From: Lewinellaceae bacterium
GTDB taxonomy: Bacteria; Bacteroidota; Bacteroidia; Chitinophagales; Saprospiraceae
NCBI GenBank assembly: GCA_020636135.1
Contig: JACJYK010000001.1
Coordinates: 3,148,501 to 3,212,500, forward strand
Length of the DNA: 64,000 bases
Reading direction: 5' to 3'
The position numbers and the translations under genes were made by a program. Positions 55,377 to 64,000 of this stretch are shown one piece after another. Numbering within the stretch: position 1 is the first letter of the stretch; the number at the start of each line of letters is the position of its first letter. The notes beneath the pieces were generated by a model. The model had not been told where the DNA came from and ran no database searches. It saw only the letters and a program-made list of their open reading frames with translations.

Positions 55377-57782
55377 ATGCGTCCGTTTATTTTAGCTTTC
55401 ATCCTGATTACCTCACTTTCGACGATCCACGCCCAACTACCTGGAACTAAAACACTTCTTTCCAATGGATGGACCCTGACGCCGGCCGGCAGAATGCTGC
55501 CGCTGGGTGACTTACCGCTCAACATGGCCGTGAGCCCGGATCAGGCACTCCTGGCGGTGACCAACAACGGTCAGAGCGTGCAAAGCATCCAGTTGATTGA
55601 TGCGCAGAAAGGTAAGCTGCTGGATCAGATGGTCGTTGGCAAAGCCTTTTACGGATTGAAGTTCGCCGACAACAATACCCTGTATGCCAGCGGTGGCAAT
55701 GACAACTGGATCTATCAAATGGAGGTCGAGGATCAGAAATTGGTCATTAAAGACACCATCGTGCTGGCCAAGCCCTGGCCGAAGAAACTCTCTCCCACCG
55801 GGCTGGACATCGATGTCAAAAAGAAGCGATTATACGTCACGACCAAGGATGACAGTACCCTCTACGTGATCAACACATCTACCAAAAACATTGAAAAGAA
55901 AATTCCGCTCGGTACTGAAGCCTATACCTGTCTACTATCCCCCGACAAAAAAAGTCTGTTCGTCTCCCTGTGGGGAGCCCGGAAAATAGCGATCTTCTCC
56001 ACCGATGATCTGAGGGAACTGGGACAGGTCACCGTCGGAGAAAATCCCAATGAACTATTGCTATCCAAAGACGGTAAAATACTCTATGTGGCCAACGCCG
56101 GCACCAACAGCGTATCGGTCATCGATATCTCAACCCGGAAAATCATCGAAACCCTGCAGACCGCCCTGTACCCGGACGCACCGACCGGCTCTTCCACCAA
56201 TGGCCTGGCCTTATCCAAAGATGGAGAGACCCTGTTTGTCGCCAATGCCAATAACAATTGCCTGGCGGTCTTTGATGTTGAAGAAGCCGGAGAATCCCGG
56301 GCCCAGGGCTTCATCCCCGTGGGCTGGTATCCGACCAATGTCAAGGTGGTCGGGAAAAAGATCTATGTGACCAATGGCAAAGGCTTCTCATCCTTCGCCA
56401 ACCCCAATGGTCCCGATCCCACCAGCGTTGAGCAGATCACAGCACGGCATCGGGGCGATGCAGAAGCGCTGCTCAAAATCGAATACATCGGGGGACTCAT
56501 GAAAGGCACGATGTCCATCATCGATCTACCGGACGCAGAAGAGCTGGCAGCCTATGCCCGGCAGGTCTATGCCAATACGCCCTACAACAAGAGCAAAGAA
56601 ACCGTGGCCTCCGGTGAACCCGGTAATCCCATTCCCACCATCGTCGGCCAGTCGTCGCCCATCAAATACGTCTTTTACATCATCAAGGAGAACCGGACCT
56701 ACGATCAGGTCCTGGGTGACGTAGCTGAGGGTAACGGGGATCCGGATTTGGTCCTGTTCGGAGAAAAATATACCCCCAATCAGCATAAGCTGGTTAACGA
56801 ATTTGTGTTACTCGACATCTTCTACGTCGATGGGGAAGTGAGCGCGGACGGTCACAGCTGGACGATGTCCGCCCAGGCTAACGACTACCTGGAAAAAACC
56901 TGGGTGTCCAGCTACGGTGGGCGCGGTGGCACCTATGACTCGGAAGGAAAGAGAGCCATTGCCAGTCCGGACGATGGATTTTTTTGGGACTATTGCCAGC
57001 GGGCCGGCGTCTCGTACCGGTCGTATGGTGAATTTGTCGATGACAAAAAAGCAAATATTCCTACTCTGGAAGGACATTTTTGCCCCGATTATCCCGGTTT
57101 CGATATGGGCATCCGGGACACTGTACGCTTCAACTTGTGGAAGAAAGAGTTTGATTCGCTGGTAGCCATCAACCAGGTTCCCCGATTCAATAGCATCCGC
57201 TTTGGCAACGACCACACCGAAGGAGCACGCGTCGGGAAGCCTACGGTGTTTGCGCATGTGGCGGACAATGACCTGGCTGTGGGCCTTTTTGTGGAGCACC
57301 TGTCCCAATCCAAAATATGGAATGAAAGTGCGGTATTTATTGTGGAAGATGACGCCCAGAATGGCAGCGATCATGTCGATGCACACCGGACGACCGCTTA
57401 TCTGGCCGGACCATTTGTCAAGCGAGGTTATGCGGATCACACCATGTATTCCACCTCTTCGATGCTACGGACGATGGAGCTCATCCTGGGCCTGCCGCCG
57501 ATGAGTCAGTACGACGCTGCCGCCGAACCCATGTGGCGGTGTTTTACCGACCAGGCCGATCTTACGCCGTTTACATCCGTAACCAACCAGGTCAACCTGA
57601 ATGACGTCAACGTAAAAATGTCCTGGGCGGCTAAGCAGAGTGAAAAGATCGATTTGACCAAAGAGGATCGGGTTCCCGATCTCTTGTTCAGTCAAATCAT
57701 CTGGAAGGCCGTGAAAGGGGAAGACAGTGAGATGCCTGCACCGGTCCGCAGTGCGTTTTTAAATGCAAAAATGGAGGATTGA
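55377..57782 (+). CDS. Exported YncE-like propeller fused to alkaline-phosphatase-type phosphoesterase
   Basis: 801 residues with a signal peptide (MRPFILAFILITSLSTIHAQ). The first 400 residues are YVTN/YncE repeats of a seven-bladed propeller (LLAVTNNGQSVQSIQLID; LYVANAGTNSVSVIDI; LFVANANNNCLAVFDV). The second half has a phosphoesterase fold: FYIIKENRTYDQVLGD near the N-terminal metal site, VEDDAQNGSDHVDAHRTTAYL and SSMLRTMELILGLPPMSQYDA. Related proteins are the bifunctional YncE/alkaline-phosphatase family. It probably cleaves phosphoesters outside the cytoplasm. It stands alone. Confidence 0.85.
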   Translation: MRPFILAFILITSLSTIHAQLPGTKTLLSNGWTLTPAGRMLPLGDLPLNMAVSPDQALLAVTNNGQSVQSIQLIDAQKGKLLDQMVVGKAFYGLKFADNNTLYASGGNDNWIYQMEVEDQKLVIKDTIVLAKPWPKKLSPTGLDIDVKKKRLYVTTKDDSTLYVINTSTKNIEKKIPLGTEAYTCLLSPDKKSLFVSLWGARKIAIFSTDDLRELGQVTVGENPNELLLSKDGKILYVANAGTNSVSVIDISTRKIIETLQTALYPDAPTGSSTNGLALSKDGETLFVANANNNCLAVFDVEEAGESRAQGFIPVGWYPTNVKVVGKKIYVTNGKGFSSFANPNGPDPTSVEQITARHRGDAEALLKIEYIGGLMKGTMSIIDLPDAEELAAYARQVYANTPYNKSKETVASGEPGNPIPTIVGQSSPIKYVFYIIKENRTYDQVLGDVAEGNGDPDLVLFGEKYTPNQHKLVNEFVLLDIFYVDGEVSADGHSWTMSAQANDYLEKTWVSSYGGRGGTYDSEGKRAIASPDDGFFWDYCQRAGVSYRSYGEFVDDKKANIPTLEGHFCPDYPGFDMGIRDTVRFNLWKKEFDSLVAINQVPRFNSIRFGNDHTEGARVGKPTVFAHVADNDLAVGLFVEHLSQSKIWNESAVFIVEDDAQNGSDHVDAHRTTAYLAGPFVKRGYADHTMYSTSSMLRTMELILGLPPMSQYDAAAEPMWRCFTDQADLTPFTSVTNQVNLNDVNVKMSWAAKQSEKIDLTKEDRVPDLLFSQIIWKAVKGEDSEMPAPVRSAFLNAKMED

Positions 57783-58085
57783 TTAACCACAGAGTTACAC
57801 AGCGTTTTGCGCAGAGTTAAATAGAGTATATTATATACCTGACTGACAGTTGACGCTAAGCAATATGGGTCGAAGAAAAGACGAATTTTGAGAAAAACAA
57901 TTCGAGCTTTTGTGGTGAGCTGCAAACTATAATTAAAAAGAAACCTCATTACCGCACCTACTCTGTGTCCCACTGTGATTAATTATGCTGACCGAGGAAT
58001 GAGCATCAAAACGCTGTGTCTCACTGTGGCAAATAATATTTGCTTTTAGTGGCAGTGGTCTTTTCAGCTAATCCTCAATTTTCAA
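57783..58085. repeat. CTCTGTG/CACTGTG word tract in convergent gap
   Basis: TTAACCACAGAGTTACACAG begins two bases after the stop codon of the phosphoesterase gene. CTCTGTGTCCCACTGTGATTAATTA at 57961 and CGCTGTGTCTCACTGTGGC at 58013 follow. The words are the same class as at 51360. The middle (57840-57950) shows nothing else. No gene is seen. Confidence 0.7.
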
Positions 58086-59474
58086 TCACCCCCACACCGC
58101 CTCCAACTCATCAATCGTCTTCGGCTTAGCCTTTCCCAACAACCGGGCGCCGTCAGCCGTCATTACAAAATCCTCCTCATTACGTATGCCGCCAAAGTTC
58201 CGGAAGGTATAGAGCTTATCCCAATTGATGAATTCGTTGAATTTATTTTCCGATCGCCATAGATCCATCAGTTCCGGGATGAAGTAGATTCCCGGTTCGA
58301 TGGTCACCACATGGCCGGGTTTCAACGGTTTGGCCAGCCGAAGGGACTTCAAGCCAAACTGGGTGCTTTTGGGTTTACCATCATACCCGATCCAAACTTC
58401 ACCCAGATCCTCCATATCGTGCACATCCAATCCCATCATATGGCCAGTGCCACAGGGAAAGAACAGGGCATGGGCGCCGGCGGTAACCGCATCTTCCGTA
58501 TTTCCTTTGGCGATGCCCATAGCCTTCAATCCGTCAAAGATGGTGGAGCAGGCCGCCAGATGTGCATTAAGAAACGGTATGCCTACACCAAGTGCCTGGA
58601 TGGCTGCTTCATGTGCCTCCAGCGTAAGCTGGTAGATGTCTTTTTGCATGGTGGTAAAATTCCGGCTTACCGGAAAAGTACTCGAAAGGTCGCCGGCATA
58701 ACCCATTTCATTTTCGTAACCGGCATCGATCAACAATAGATCCCCTTGCTTAAGCGTATTGCCATGATAATGATTGTGCAGGGTCTGACCATTGATGGTA
58801 GCAATGATGGGGAAAGAAAGATTACCACCCGCCGCAATGGCCACTTTATGGATCTCGGCAGTCACCTCTGCTTCGGTCATGCCCGGCCGGGCACAGCGCA
58901 TGGCGGCCACATGCATGTCTACCGTCACGTCGACCGCCCGGCTGATCTGCTCAATTTCTTCCTTCGCCTTGAATTCCCGCTGCTGGATCACCGCATGCAC
59001 CAGATCGATGGAACATTTAGCGGCAATTTCATCCGGCGCTATTCCGGTTAGAGCTTGTAATTTGATTTTATTCTCCGGCCGGTATAGCGGCAAAAAATGG
59101 ATGGCTTGCTTGCTATTTTTGGCCCTCGTGAAGCTTGGACCCAGTTCATTTAATGGCTGCACCTGACCTACGCCACAGCTTTCAGCCAGATGCTTCACAG
59201 TGGGTTGCGGGCCCATCCAAACCCAATCTTCAACCGTGTAATCATCGCCAAAAAGAATCTCCCGATCGTTGTCAACATCCAGAAGCGCGATCAGACCGGG
59301 CCGTTGAATGCCAAAATAATAAAGGAATGTACTGTCTTGCCGGAAATGATAGGTGTTATCGGTATAATTCATCGGAGAGTCCTCGTTGCCGAAGAGTAAT
59401 ATCAGCCCCGTAGCCACCTTTTCTTTTAATGCTTTGCGCCGTTCCCGGTAAGTGTTTGGTGAAAACATGTCCAT
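58086..59474 (-). CDS. pepP: Xaa-Pro aminopeptidase (aminopeptidase P family)
   Basis: 462 residues with no signal peptide. An N-terminal domain (1-175) precedes the pita-bread metallopeptidase domain. Metal ligands can be read: LLIDAGYENEMGYAGDLSS (two Asp), FPCGTGHMMGLDVHD (His), VVTIEPGIYFIPE (Glu) and GGIRNEEDFVMT (final Glu). The dinuclear metal site removes N-terminal residues before proline. It is a housekeeping cytoplasmic enzyme and probably co-transcribed with the rhamnosidase gene 29 nt upstream. Confidence 0.9.
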   Translation of the reverse strand: MDMFSPNTYRERRKALKEKVATGLILLFGNEDSPMNYTDNTYHFRQDSTFLYYFGIQRPGLIALLDVDNDREILFGDDYTVEDWVWMGPQPTVKHLAESCGVGQVQPLNELGPSFTRAKNSKQAIHFLPLYRPENKIKLQALTGIAPDEIAAKCSIDLVHAVIQQREFKAKEEIEQISRAVDVTVDMHVAAMRCARPGMTEAEVTAEIHKVAIAAGGNLSFPIIATINGQTLHNHYHGNTLKQGDLLLIDAGYENEMGYAGDLSSTFPVSRNFTTMQKDIYQLTLEAHEAAIQALGVGIPFLNAHLAACSTIFDGLKAMGIAKGNTEDAVTAGAHALFFPCGTGHMMGLDVHDMEDLGEVWIGYDGKPKSTQFGLKSLRLAKPLKPGHVVTIEPGIYFIPELMDLWRSENKFNEFINWDKLYTFRNFGGIRNEEDFVMTADGARLLGKAKPKTIDELEAVWG

Positions 59475-59503
59475 CTATTAATACCCTATTAATTTTCGAC
59501 CGA

Positions 59504-61930
59504 TCAGTCATCGGTTGAAATGATCATTAAATAATTCCCTCCGATCAGTTTAACTTGCCCAGCTTCCATGCCTTTCACCGGGTCAAGGTCCTTATTTTTC
59601 ATTAAATCCCTGATGCGGGTAATTTTTGCATGGCCTTTAGGCAGGATAACCTGAGCGCTGCTTCCTTCCGGTATAGAGACTTCATAGCGGTAATGATCCC
59701 CCTCCTCTCTTTGCCATTTGGATGCAATTAGCCCATACGGTGCGTGATAGGTACATGAAACGGAATCCAGTCCTTCCGGCATATAGGGCGCCAACACAAA
59801 CGACTTGAAACCCGGATGCCCTGGGTCCGCCCGAATACCTCCCAGCCACCGGTAAAACCACTCGGTCACCGACCCAAACATTGGATGGCAGTTGGAATAG
59901 GTGTTTTCGCTCTCCTTCCAGGTCTCCCAAACGGTGGTTGCCCCCCGATTGATCATGTAACCCCAGCCCGGATAGGCGGTACTGTTGACGATATCGTAGA
60001 CTTCCTGGGGAGAACCATAGCGCGAAAGCGCTTCCAGGACATATTTCGTGCCGAAGATACCGGTAATGAAATGTCCGGACGGCGCTTCCTCCAGTGCCTG
60101 ACGCAACGAGTCGACAGCGGCTGGCACCTGGTCTGCCGGAATCACTTCATGGTAAAGTAATGTTCCAAAAAGCGTTTGACGATTGATTTCACCTGCCGCG
60201 GGCTTTTCCCAATATTCTTTCCGGATCATCTCCTGAAGCCGGGCGGCGAGGTTTTCATATTCCTCCTTGTTTCTTTCATCACCCATGAGGTCTGCAAACG
60301 ATATCATAATCCGGGCACACTGCAAGTAATGGCAGGTCCCGGTCAGTTTGACCGGCACCGGGGCCAGGGATTCATGGTCGCTCAACCCTTCATCCACCCA
60401 CCCTTCCGGATGGATCCTTGCGACTTTTTGCATCCACTGGATATCTGCTGCATACAGTTCCTTAACCAGATCCAGGTCACCGTAATAGAGATAGAGATAA
60501 TACTGGGTGATGAGAAAGGCCGATTCCCAACTGAGGCCACAGTAGTTGATTCCCACAAAGGGTGCGGTGTCCACAAAAAGGGTGTCATTCATGGCGTCCA
60601 TCCAGTCGTAGAGGGTTTTCCGGTAGAAAGCCTGCATGTCAAAATTATAAATGAAGGCTTCACTGGTGGCATTCAGATCGCCGCCATAACCAAATTTCTC
60701 CCGGGCCGGGCAATCGGATTGCACACCGACCAGGTTGGCCAGAAAAGTTCTTTCCGTGATCTCCTGGATCGAGTTCAGCAAAGGAGATGCGGTGGAAAAG
60801 TGGTTGTCGCTCTTCACATTGGAATGGATAAAAAGCCCCCGGATATCTTCCTGGAGCGGCTGCGAAGCAAGTCCTCTGATCTCCATATACCGGTACGTGT
60901 GATAGGTAAACTCCGGTGTAAACCAGGCCTCTCCGGACTCGCCGATGATGTAATCGTCCTCTTGCCAGGCGATGTCTGGAGCGCCCGGACCGCCCATACC
61001 TTCTCGCTTGATCTGTCCGGCAACGGTCGTCATCGGATTGAGGGTACCATCCTCATAGATCCGCTCTCCAAATCGCATGGAGATGGTATCCCCTGTCTGG
61101 CCGGATATTTTGATCCGGTAGGTGCCGGTAAAATTGACTCCCATATCGACCATCCAAATTCCGGGCACCGGACTGTAAATAGCCTTAGGCGTGATTTCCT
61201 GTGTGACCTGAACCGGAGGGAAAAATGCTTTTTGCAATTGCCCTCCCGGGCTGGTGCCCACCTTTACCGGGTCCCACTTCTGGTCATCATAGCCGGGTCG
61301 TAGCCAGCCATCTGCTTCCTGGCCCGCATCATAGGTAACCCCGAGGTAGACATCATTTTTCAGCAATGGACCATACGAAAATCTCCACGAAGTGTCGGAG
61401 ACCATTTCCTGGGCCGAACCATTTTCAAAATTCAGGATCAGTTTAGCAATAAATGCCGGCTTCCCTACTTTATCAAGGTCTGTCCGCAGATTTCGCTGGC
61501 CCCATTTACGCAGCGGGAGCGGATTGTAAAATCCATTTCCCAGCGTGACCCCTAAACAATTATTCCCTGCATTAAGGAGAGAAGTCACATCGTATTCGGT
61601 GTAATAAATCCGTTTGCCGTAGTCGGTCCAGACTGGATCCAGTACATTTTTTCCGACCACATTCCCGTTAATCCAGGCCTGGTAATATCCAGCGGCGGTA
61701 ATCAGTAGCTTCGCTTCCTTGATTTTCACCGTGGAATTAAATTCCTTTCTGAAAAGCGGGGCCGGCTGATCCAGGTAGAAGAGAGAATCCTGATCCGGAA
61801 GCGGTCGGCTGTCCTGAATCCAGAACGCCCCAGACTCAAGGCTTACTTCGGAATCCTGGCTATCCGCCAGCTTATCGTTACAGCCATAAGCCACCACTAC
61901 AAGTAGCCAGCCATATTTTATCCAATCCAT
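59504..61930 (-). CDS. GH78 alpha-L-rhamnosidase lipoprotein
   Basis: 808 residues with a lipobox (GWLLVVVAYGC, C17). Residues about 60-170 form the rhamnosidase N-terminal sandwich (YYQAWINGNVVGKNVLDPVWTDYGKRIYYTEYDV). A second sandwich (about 250-365) precedes the (alpha/alpha)6 barrel, which starts near SDCPAREKFGYGGDLNATSEA; the acid-carrying segment of GH78 corresponds to this place. YPGWGYMINRGATTVWETWKES and a final C-terminal beta domain complete the family. It cleaves terminal alpha-L-rhamnose with inversion. Lipid anchoring puts it at the cell envelope. The aminopeptidase gene follows 29 nt later. Confidence 0.9.
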   Translation of the reverse strand: MDWIKYGWLLVVVAYGCNDKLADSQDSEVSLESGAFWIQDSRPLPDQDSLFYLDQPAPLFRKEFNSTVKIKEAKLLITAAGYYQAWINGNVVGKNVLDPVWTDYGKRIYYTEYDVTSLLNAGNNCLGVTLGNGFYNPLPLRKWGQRNLRTDLDKVGKPAFIAKLILNFENGSAQEMVSDTSWRFSYGPLLKNDVYLGVTYDAGQEADGWLRPGYDDQKWDPVKVGTSPGGQLQKAFFPPVQVTQEITPKAIYSPVPGIWMVDMGVNFTGTYRIKISGQTGDTISMRFGERIYEDGTLNPMTTVAGQIKREGMGGPGAPDIAWQEDDYIIGESGEAWFTPEFTYHTYRYMEIRGLASQPLQEDIRGLFIHSNVKSDNHFSTASPLLNSIQEITERTFLANLVGVQSDCPAREKFGYGGDLNATSEAFIYNFDMQAFYRKTLYDWMDAMNDTLFVDTAPFVGINYCGLSWESAFLITQYYLYLYYGDLDLVKELYAADIQWMQKVARIHPEGWVDEGLSDHESLAPVPVKLTGTCHYLQCARIMISFADLMGDERNKEEYENLAARLQEMIRKEYWEKPAAGEINRQTLFGTLLYHEVIPADQVPAAVDSLRQALEEAPSGHFITGIFGTKYVLEALSRYGSPQEVYDIVNSTAYPGWGYMINRGATTVWETWKESENTYSNCHPMFGSVTEWFYRWLGGIRADPGHPGFKSFVLAPYMPEGLDSVSCTYHAPYGLIASKWQREEGDHYRYEVSIPEGSSAQVILPKGHAKITRIRDLMKNKDLDPVKGMEAGQVKLIGGNYLMIISTDD

Positions 61931-62064
61931 AATTGGTTCATACGTTAACCGGATGAAAATACCTTTTTACAATTGTTACATGAGTACCAGCAGATCAATT
62001 CTTATGAAATATCACGAATTCCATGGTAAGAATGGGTTGAACATATGGAAGTTAGTAAAAGGAA

Positions 62065-62799
62065 TTATGCATTCATCCAATCAAGCACCTGCATTTTTTT
62101 ACGCCTGGAAACAGGTATTTGGAGACCATTCTTCAATAGAACAAGTCCATGGTTAACGGATTGCACATGAACTTTATTGATGATAAAAGATCTATGGCAC
62201 CTGAAAAATTGATGATCATCCAGAGCATCTTCAAAATAAGCTAAATTCTTGGATGAAAGCACTTTACCCCCATTTGTCAGATGAATAAAACTATAATTAC
62301 GCTCTCCTTCCAGGTGCGTTATTTGAAGAAATGAAAAACGTAAGGTACCTGTTTGCGTAGGTAATATCAACTTACCGTCATTGCTAAAATTACGGTCGAT
62401 ATTGGAAATGGCAGCGTTAAATTTATCCGGATTATAGGACGATACCAGGCATCGCTGGATAGCTTCCGAAAGATCGTGCCTTTTAATGGGCTTCACCAAA
62501 TAATGTAAAGCGTTAATCTGAAAAGCCTCAATGGCATAATGGCTGTAAGACGTTGTGAAAACCGTCTTAAAACGAATATCCGGCAGTCGTCTAAGCAGCT
62601 CAAACCCGGTCATATCCTGGAGTTCGACATCCAAAAAAACCACATCGGGTTTAACCTCACGAATTATTTCAATAGCAGTTTCACCGGAGTTTGCCAAACC
62701 TGCAAGGCTAACCGACTGACTGAATTGTCTCAGTAAATCCTCCAAAGCCGTAGCCATGAAACCATTATCTTCGACGATTATTGCCTTTAATTTATTCAT
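62065..62799 (-). CDS. LytTR-family response regulator
   Basis: 244 residues from the ATG at 62799 (MNKLKAIIVEDNGFMATALE); an ATG at 62805 would add two. The receiver domain has the acidic pair E-D after AIIV, the phospho-acceptor Asp in VVFLDVELQDMTGFE and the Lys in YLVKPI. The LytTR domain (about 145-244) shows ITHLEGERNYSFIHL and FRCHRSFIINKVHV. It is divergent from the TPR protein gene at 62921, which is probably its sensor partner, an arrangement common in this phylum. It is a paralogue of the regulator at 24421-25176. Confidence 0.9.
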   Translation of the reverse strand: MNKLKAIIVEDNGFMATALEDLLRQFSQSVSLAGLANSGETAIEIIREVKPDVVFLDVELQDMTGFELLRRLPDIRFKTVFTTSYSHYAIEAFQINALHYLVKPIKRHDLSEAIQRCLVSSYNPDKFNAAISNIDRNFSNDGKLILPTQTGTLRFSFLQITHLEGERNYSFIHLTNGGKVLSSKNLAYFEDALDDHQFFRCHRSFIINKVHVQSVNHGLVLLKNGLQIPVSRRKKMQVLDWMNA

Positions 62800-62820
62800 T
62801 GTCAATTGAAAGATACATAT

Positions 62821-62841
62821 TTATCAACAACCGCTTGATAA
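62821..62841. promoter_or_regulatory. 7-bp inverted repeat in the divergent regulator/TPR gap
   Basis: TTATCAA and TTGATAA pair perfectly around a 7-nt loop. It is 22 nt before the regulator start and about 80 nt before the TPR gene, so it could be an operator for either. Confidence 0.35.
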
Positions 62842-62920
62842 GTAGAATAACCACTTGATCATTGAGTCAAAGCATCCCGGGGACATAACATGTATCTTCA
62901 GTCCATCACTTGGAAAACAG

Positions 62921-64000
62921 ATGAAATCCAAATTTAATCTACTATTTTTTGCTGTCCACTTAGCCATCCCCTTTCAGGCCCTATCCCTGGAAGTAAATAA
63001 AGATTCATTATTCCAGGTATGGAATAATCCAGTAAATCCACCCAAAGTTCGGGTCGCCGCATTTTATCAACGATTTTACCCAATCACCGGCCAGGAAGTG
63101 CTCGATACCGAAGTCATGCGGTGGGTTCCGGGTATTTCAAAAGTCCAGGAGCTTGCTCTGCAAACCGGGCAGGTTAATTTATTACCTTTTTTCAAAGCAT
63201 TGGAAGCAGGTGGATTAATGTTAATGCAGAACATACAAGCGGGTTGCGAAGCATCTAAAGAAGCCTTTCATCTTGCACTTGATCAGAATGATCGGGAAAG
63301 CCTAACCTGGGCATATCGCTTCCTTACCACCTTCTGCTATCAGACTTACAATATTATTACCAAAAATGATCTCAATGAGCTAGACCAATTGATTTTTAAT
63401 AAAATACGGAAGACTGATGATGTAAATGAAAAAGTGCCATTACTAAACATCATAGCTCTTCATTTTTATTACGATAACAAATACCCGGAGGCACTATCCT
63501 TATACCAAAAAAATATCGAATATGCAGAAGCCAATAATATTGCTGATTCCGACTACGCAGAGGAATTATTAACTGTAGGAGGAATCCACAAACATCTACA
63601 AAATTTCCAGGAAGCCAAATCGTATTACCACAAGTCTAAAAAGGTGGCGTTGGAGATCAATAATCCACAACTGGAAATGAACGTTGACATGAATTTGGCA
63701 GAACTATTTACACTAATAAATGAAATTGATAGCGCACAACTGTACATAAATAATGTTTTCAAGGAGTATTCAAACATTCCGGAATGCCAACCCTGTATGG
63801 GCCGAGCCAAAACAATCAATGCTCAAATTCAGAACCTGAAGGGAAATTACTCCCAGGCTTTGACCAATCTGTTGCAATTAGAGTACCTATTTAATGAAAA
63901 CAAACAGGACCCTTACGATATCGGTTATTATTATGCCGCTTTGGCCACCGCATATTTGGGGATGAAGCAGCCCAATAAGGCTCTTGAGGCAGCACGTAAA
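62921..64000 (+). CDS. Exported TPR protein, N-terminal part (runs off right edge); probable sensor kinase
   Basis: 360 codons are open from the ATG at 62921 to the edge. The first 22 residues (MKSKFNLLFFAVHLAIPFQA) form a signal peptide. The rest is helical with TPR-like repeats: FYYDNKYPEALSLYQKNIEYAE, HLQNFQEAKSYYHKSKKVALE, NLAELFTLINEIDSAQLYI, and GNYSQALTNLLQLEYL. No catalytic domain is visible in this part. In Bacteroidota such exported TPR regions often precede a membrane segment and a His_kinase domain, with a LytTR regulator next door; the divergent LytTR gene supports this reading. Confidence 0.7.
   Translation, partial: MKSKFNLLFFAVHLAIPFQALSLEVNKDSLFQVWNNPVNPPKVRVAAFYQRFYPITGQEVLDTEVMRWVPGISKVQELALQTGQVNLLPFFKALEAGGLMLMQNIQAGCEASKEAFHLALDQNDRESLTWAYRFLTTFCYQTYNIITKNDLNELDQLIFNKIRKTDDVNEKVPLLNIIALHFYYDNKYPEALSLYQKNIEYAEANNIADSDYAEELLTVGGIHKHLQNFQEAKSYYHKSKKVALEINNPQLEMNVDMNLAELFTLINEIDSAQLYINNVFKEYSNIPECQPCMGRAKTINAQIQNLKGNYSQALTNLLQLEYLFNENKQDPYDIGYYYAALATAYLGMKQPNKALEAARK

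Noticed and set aside
56808..57440. A 210-residue minus-strand open frame
   Set aside because: It is a shadow of the phosphoesterase part of the gene at 55377-57782 and has no family features.
60176..61303. A 375-residue open frame on the plus strand inside the rhamnosidase gene
   Set aside because: It is antisense to a well-supported GH78 gene and has no recognisable domain; its length comes from the codon bias of the real gene.
61953..62156. A 67-residue plus-strand open frame
   Set aside because: It runs into the end of the LytTR regulator gene on the other strand and lacks any family feature.

Overview
The window looks like a chromosomal segment of a Bacteroidota bacterium, most like the Saprospiraceae and their relatives. 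The reasons are type IX secretion sorting tails, DUF5916 and DUF4407 proteins, many lipoproteins, LytTR regulators paired with propeller or TPR sensors, and -7 boxes of the form TAnnTTTG (a clear one precedes the tRNA-Pro gene). No plasmid, phage or conjugation module is visible. The mobile DNA seen is two IS3-family copies plus several classes of intergenic repeats.

Layout. 1-8.3 kb: a partial PAP2 phosphatase, a TSUP permease, a DUF1801 protein and a serine hydrolase on the minus strand; an unknown lipoprotein; a six-copy REP-like hairpin array; then a DUF5916 outer-membrane-type protein and a second serine hydrolase. 8.5-14.2 kb: a DUF4407 membrane protein, an unknown 201-residue protein, a Tat-type HisC-like aminotransferase, a GMC oxidoreductase and a deacetylase-like protein. 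14.3-18 kb: a GH92 mannosidase lipoprotein with a six-hairpin glycosidase lipoprotein 10 bp behind it. 18.3-21.1 kb: an S74-chaperone surface protein with a small T9SS-sorted protein. 21.3-25.2 kb: a propeller histidine kinase and its LytTR regulator. 25.2-29.6 kb: a PhoD-like phosphatase, two small membrane proteins and a GNAT acetyltransferase. 30.3-32.1 kb: an MbnP/MbnH-like (MauG-type) lipoprotein pair.

32.2-36.9 kb is the most unusual part. Two nearly identical IS3-family elements in opposite orientation bracket about 1.45 kb of modular tandem repeats with a period near 128 bp. 36.9-40.7 kb is a minus-strand run (TerC, DoxX, ApbE, a DEDDh exonuclease, a secreted protein). 41-46 kb carries a T9SS-sorted thioredoxin-like protein, Hsp20, a LOG-family protein, aspartate kinase with a divergent ACT-like protein, and tRNA-Pro. 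46.5-62 kb is rich in exported hydrolases: an FAD oxidoreductase lipoprotein, an unrecognised 786-residue protein, a GH43-like/GH29 fusion, an AT-rich CorA gene, a YncE-phosphoesterase fusion, an aminopeptidase P and a GH78 rhamnosidase lipoprotein. The window ends with a LytTR regulator divergent from a TPR protein that runs off the right edge.

Taken together, the genes suggest a free-living degrader of complex glycans (mannosyl, fucosyl and rhamnosyl linkages) with exported enzymes and local regulators. No SusC/SusD pair is present, so none of these genes forms a classical polysaccharide utilisation locus here. A recurring theme is that the intergenic gaps where genes end carry a shared vocabulary of short repeat words (TTCGC-type, AACACG-type, CTTAGTG-type, CTCTGTG-type), while gaps where genes begin mostly do not. 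All family calls come from reading the translated sequence; no database search was run.
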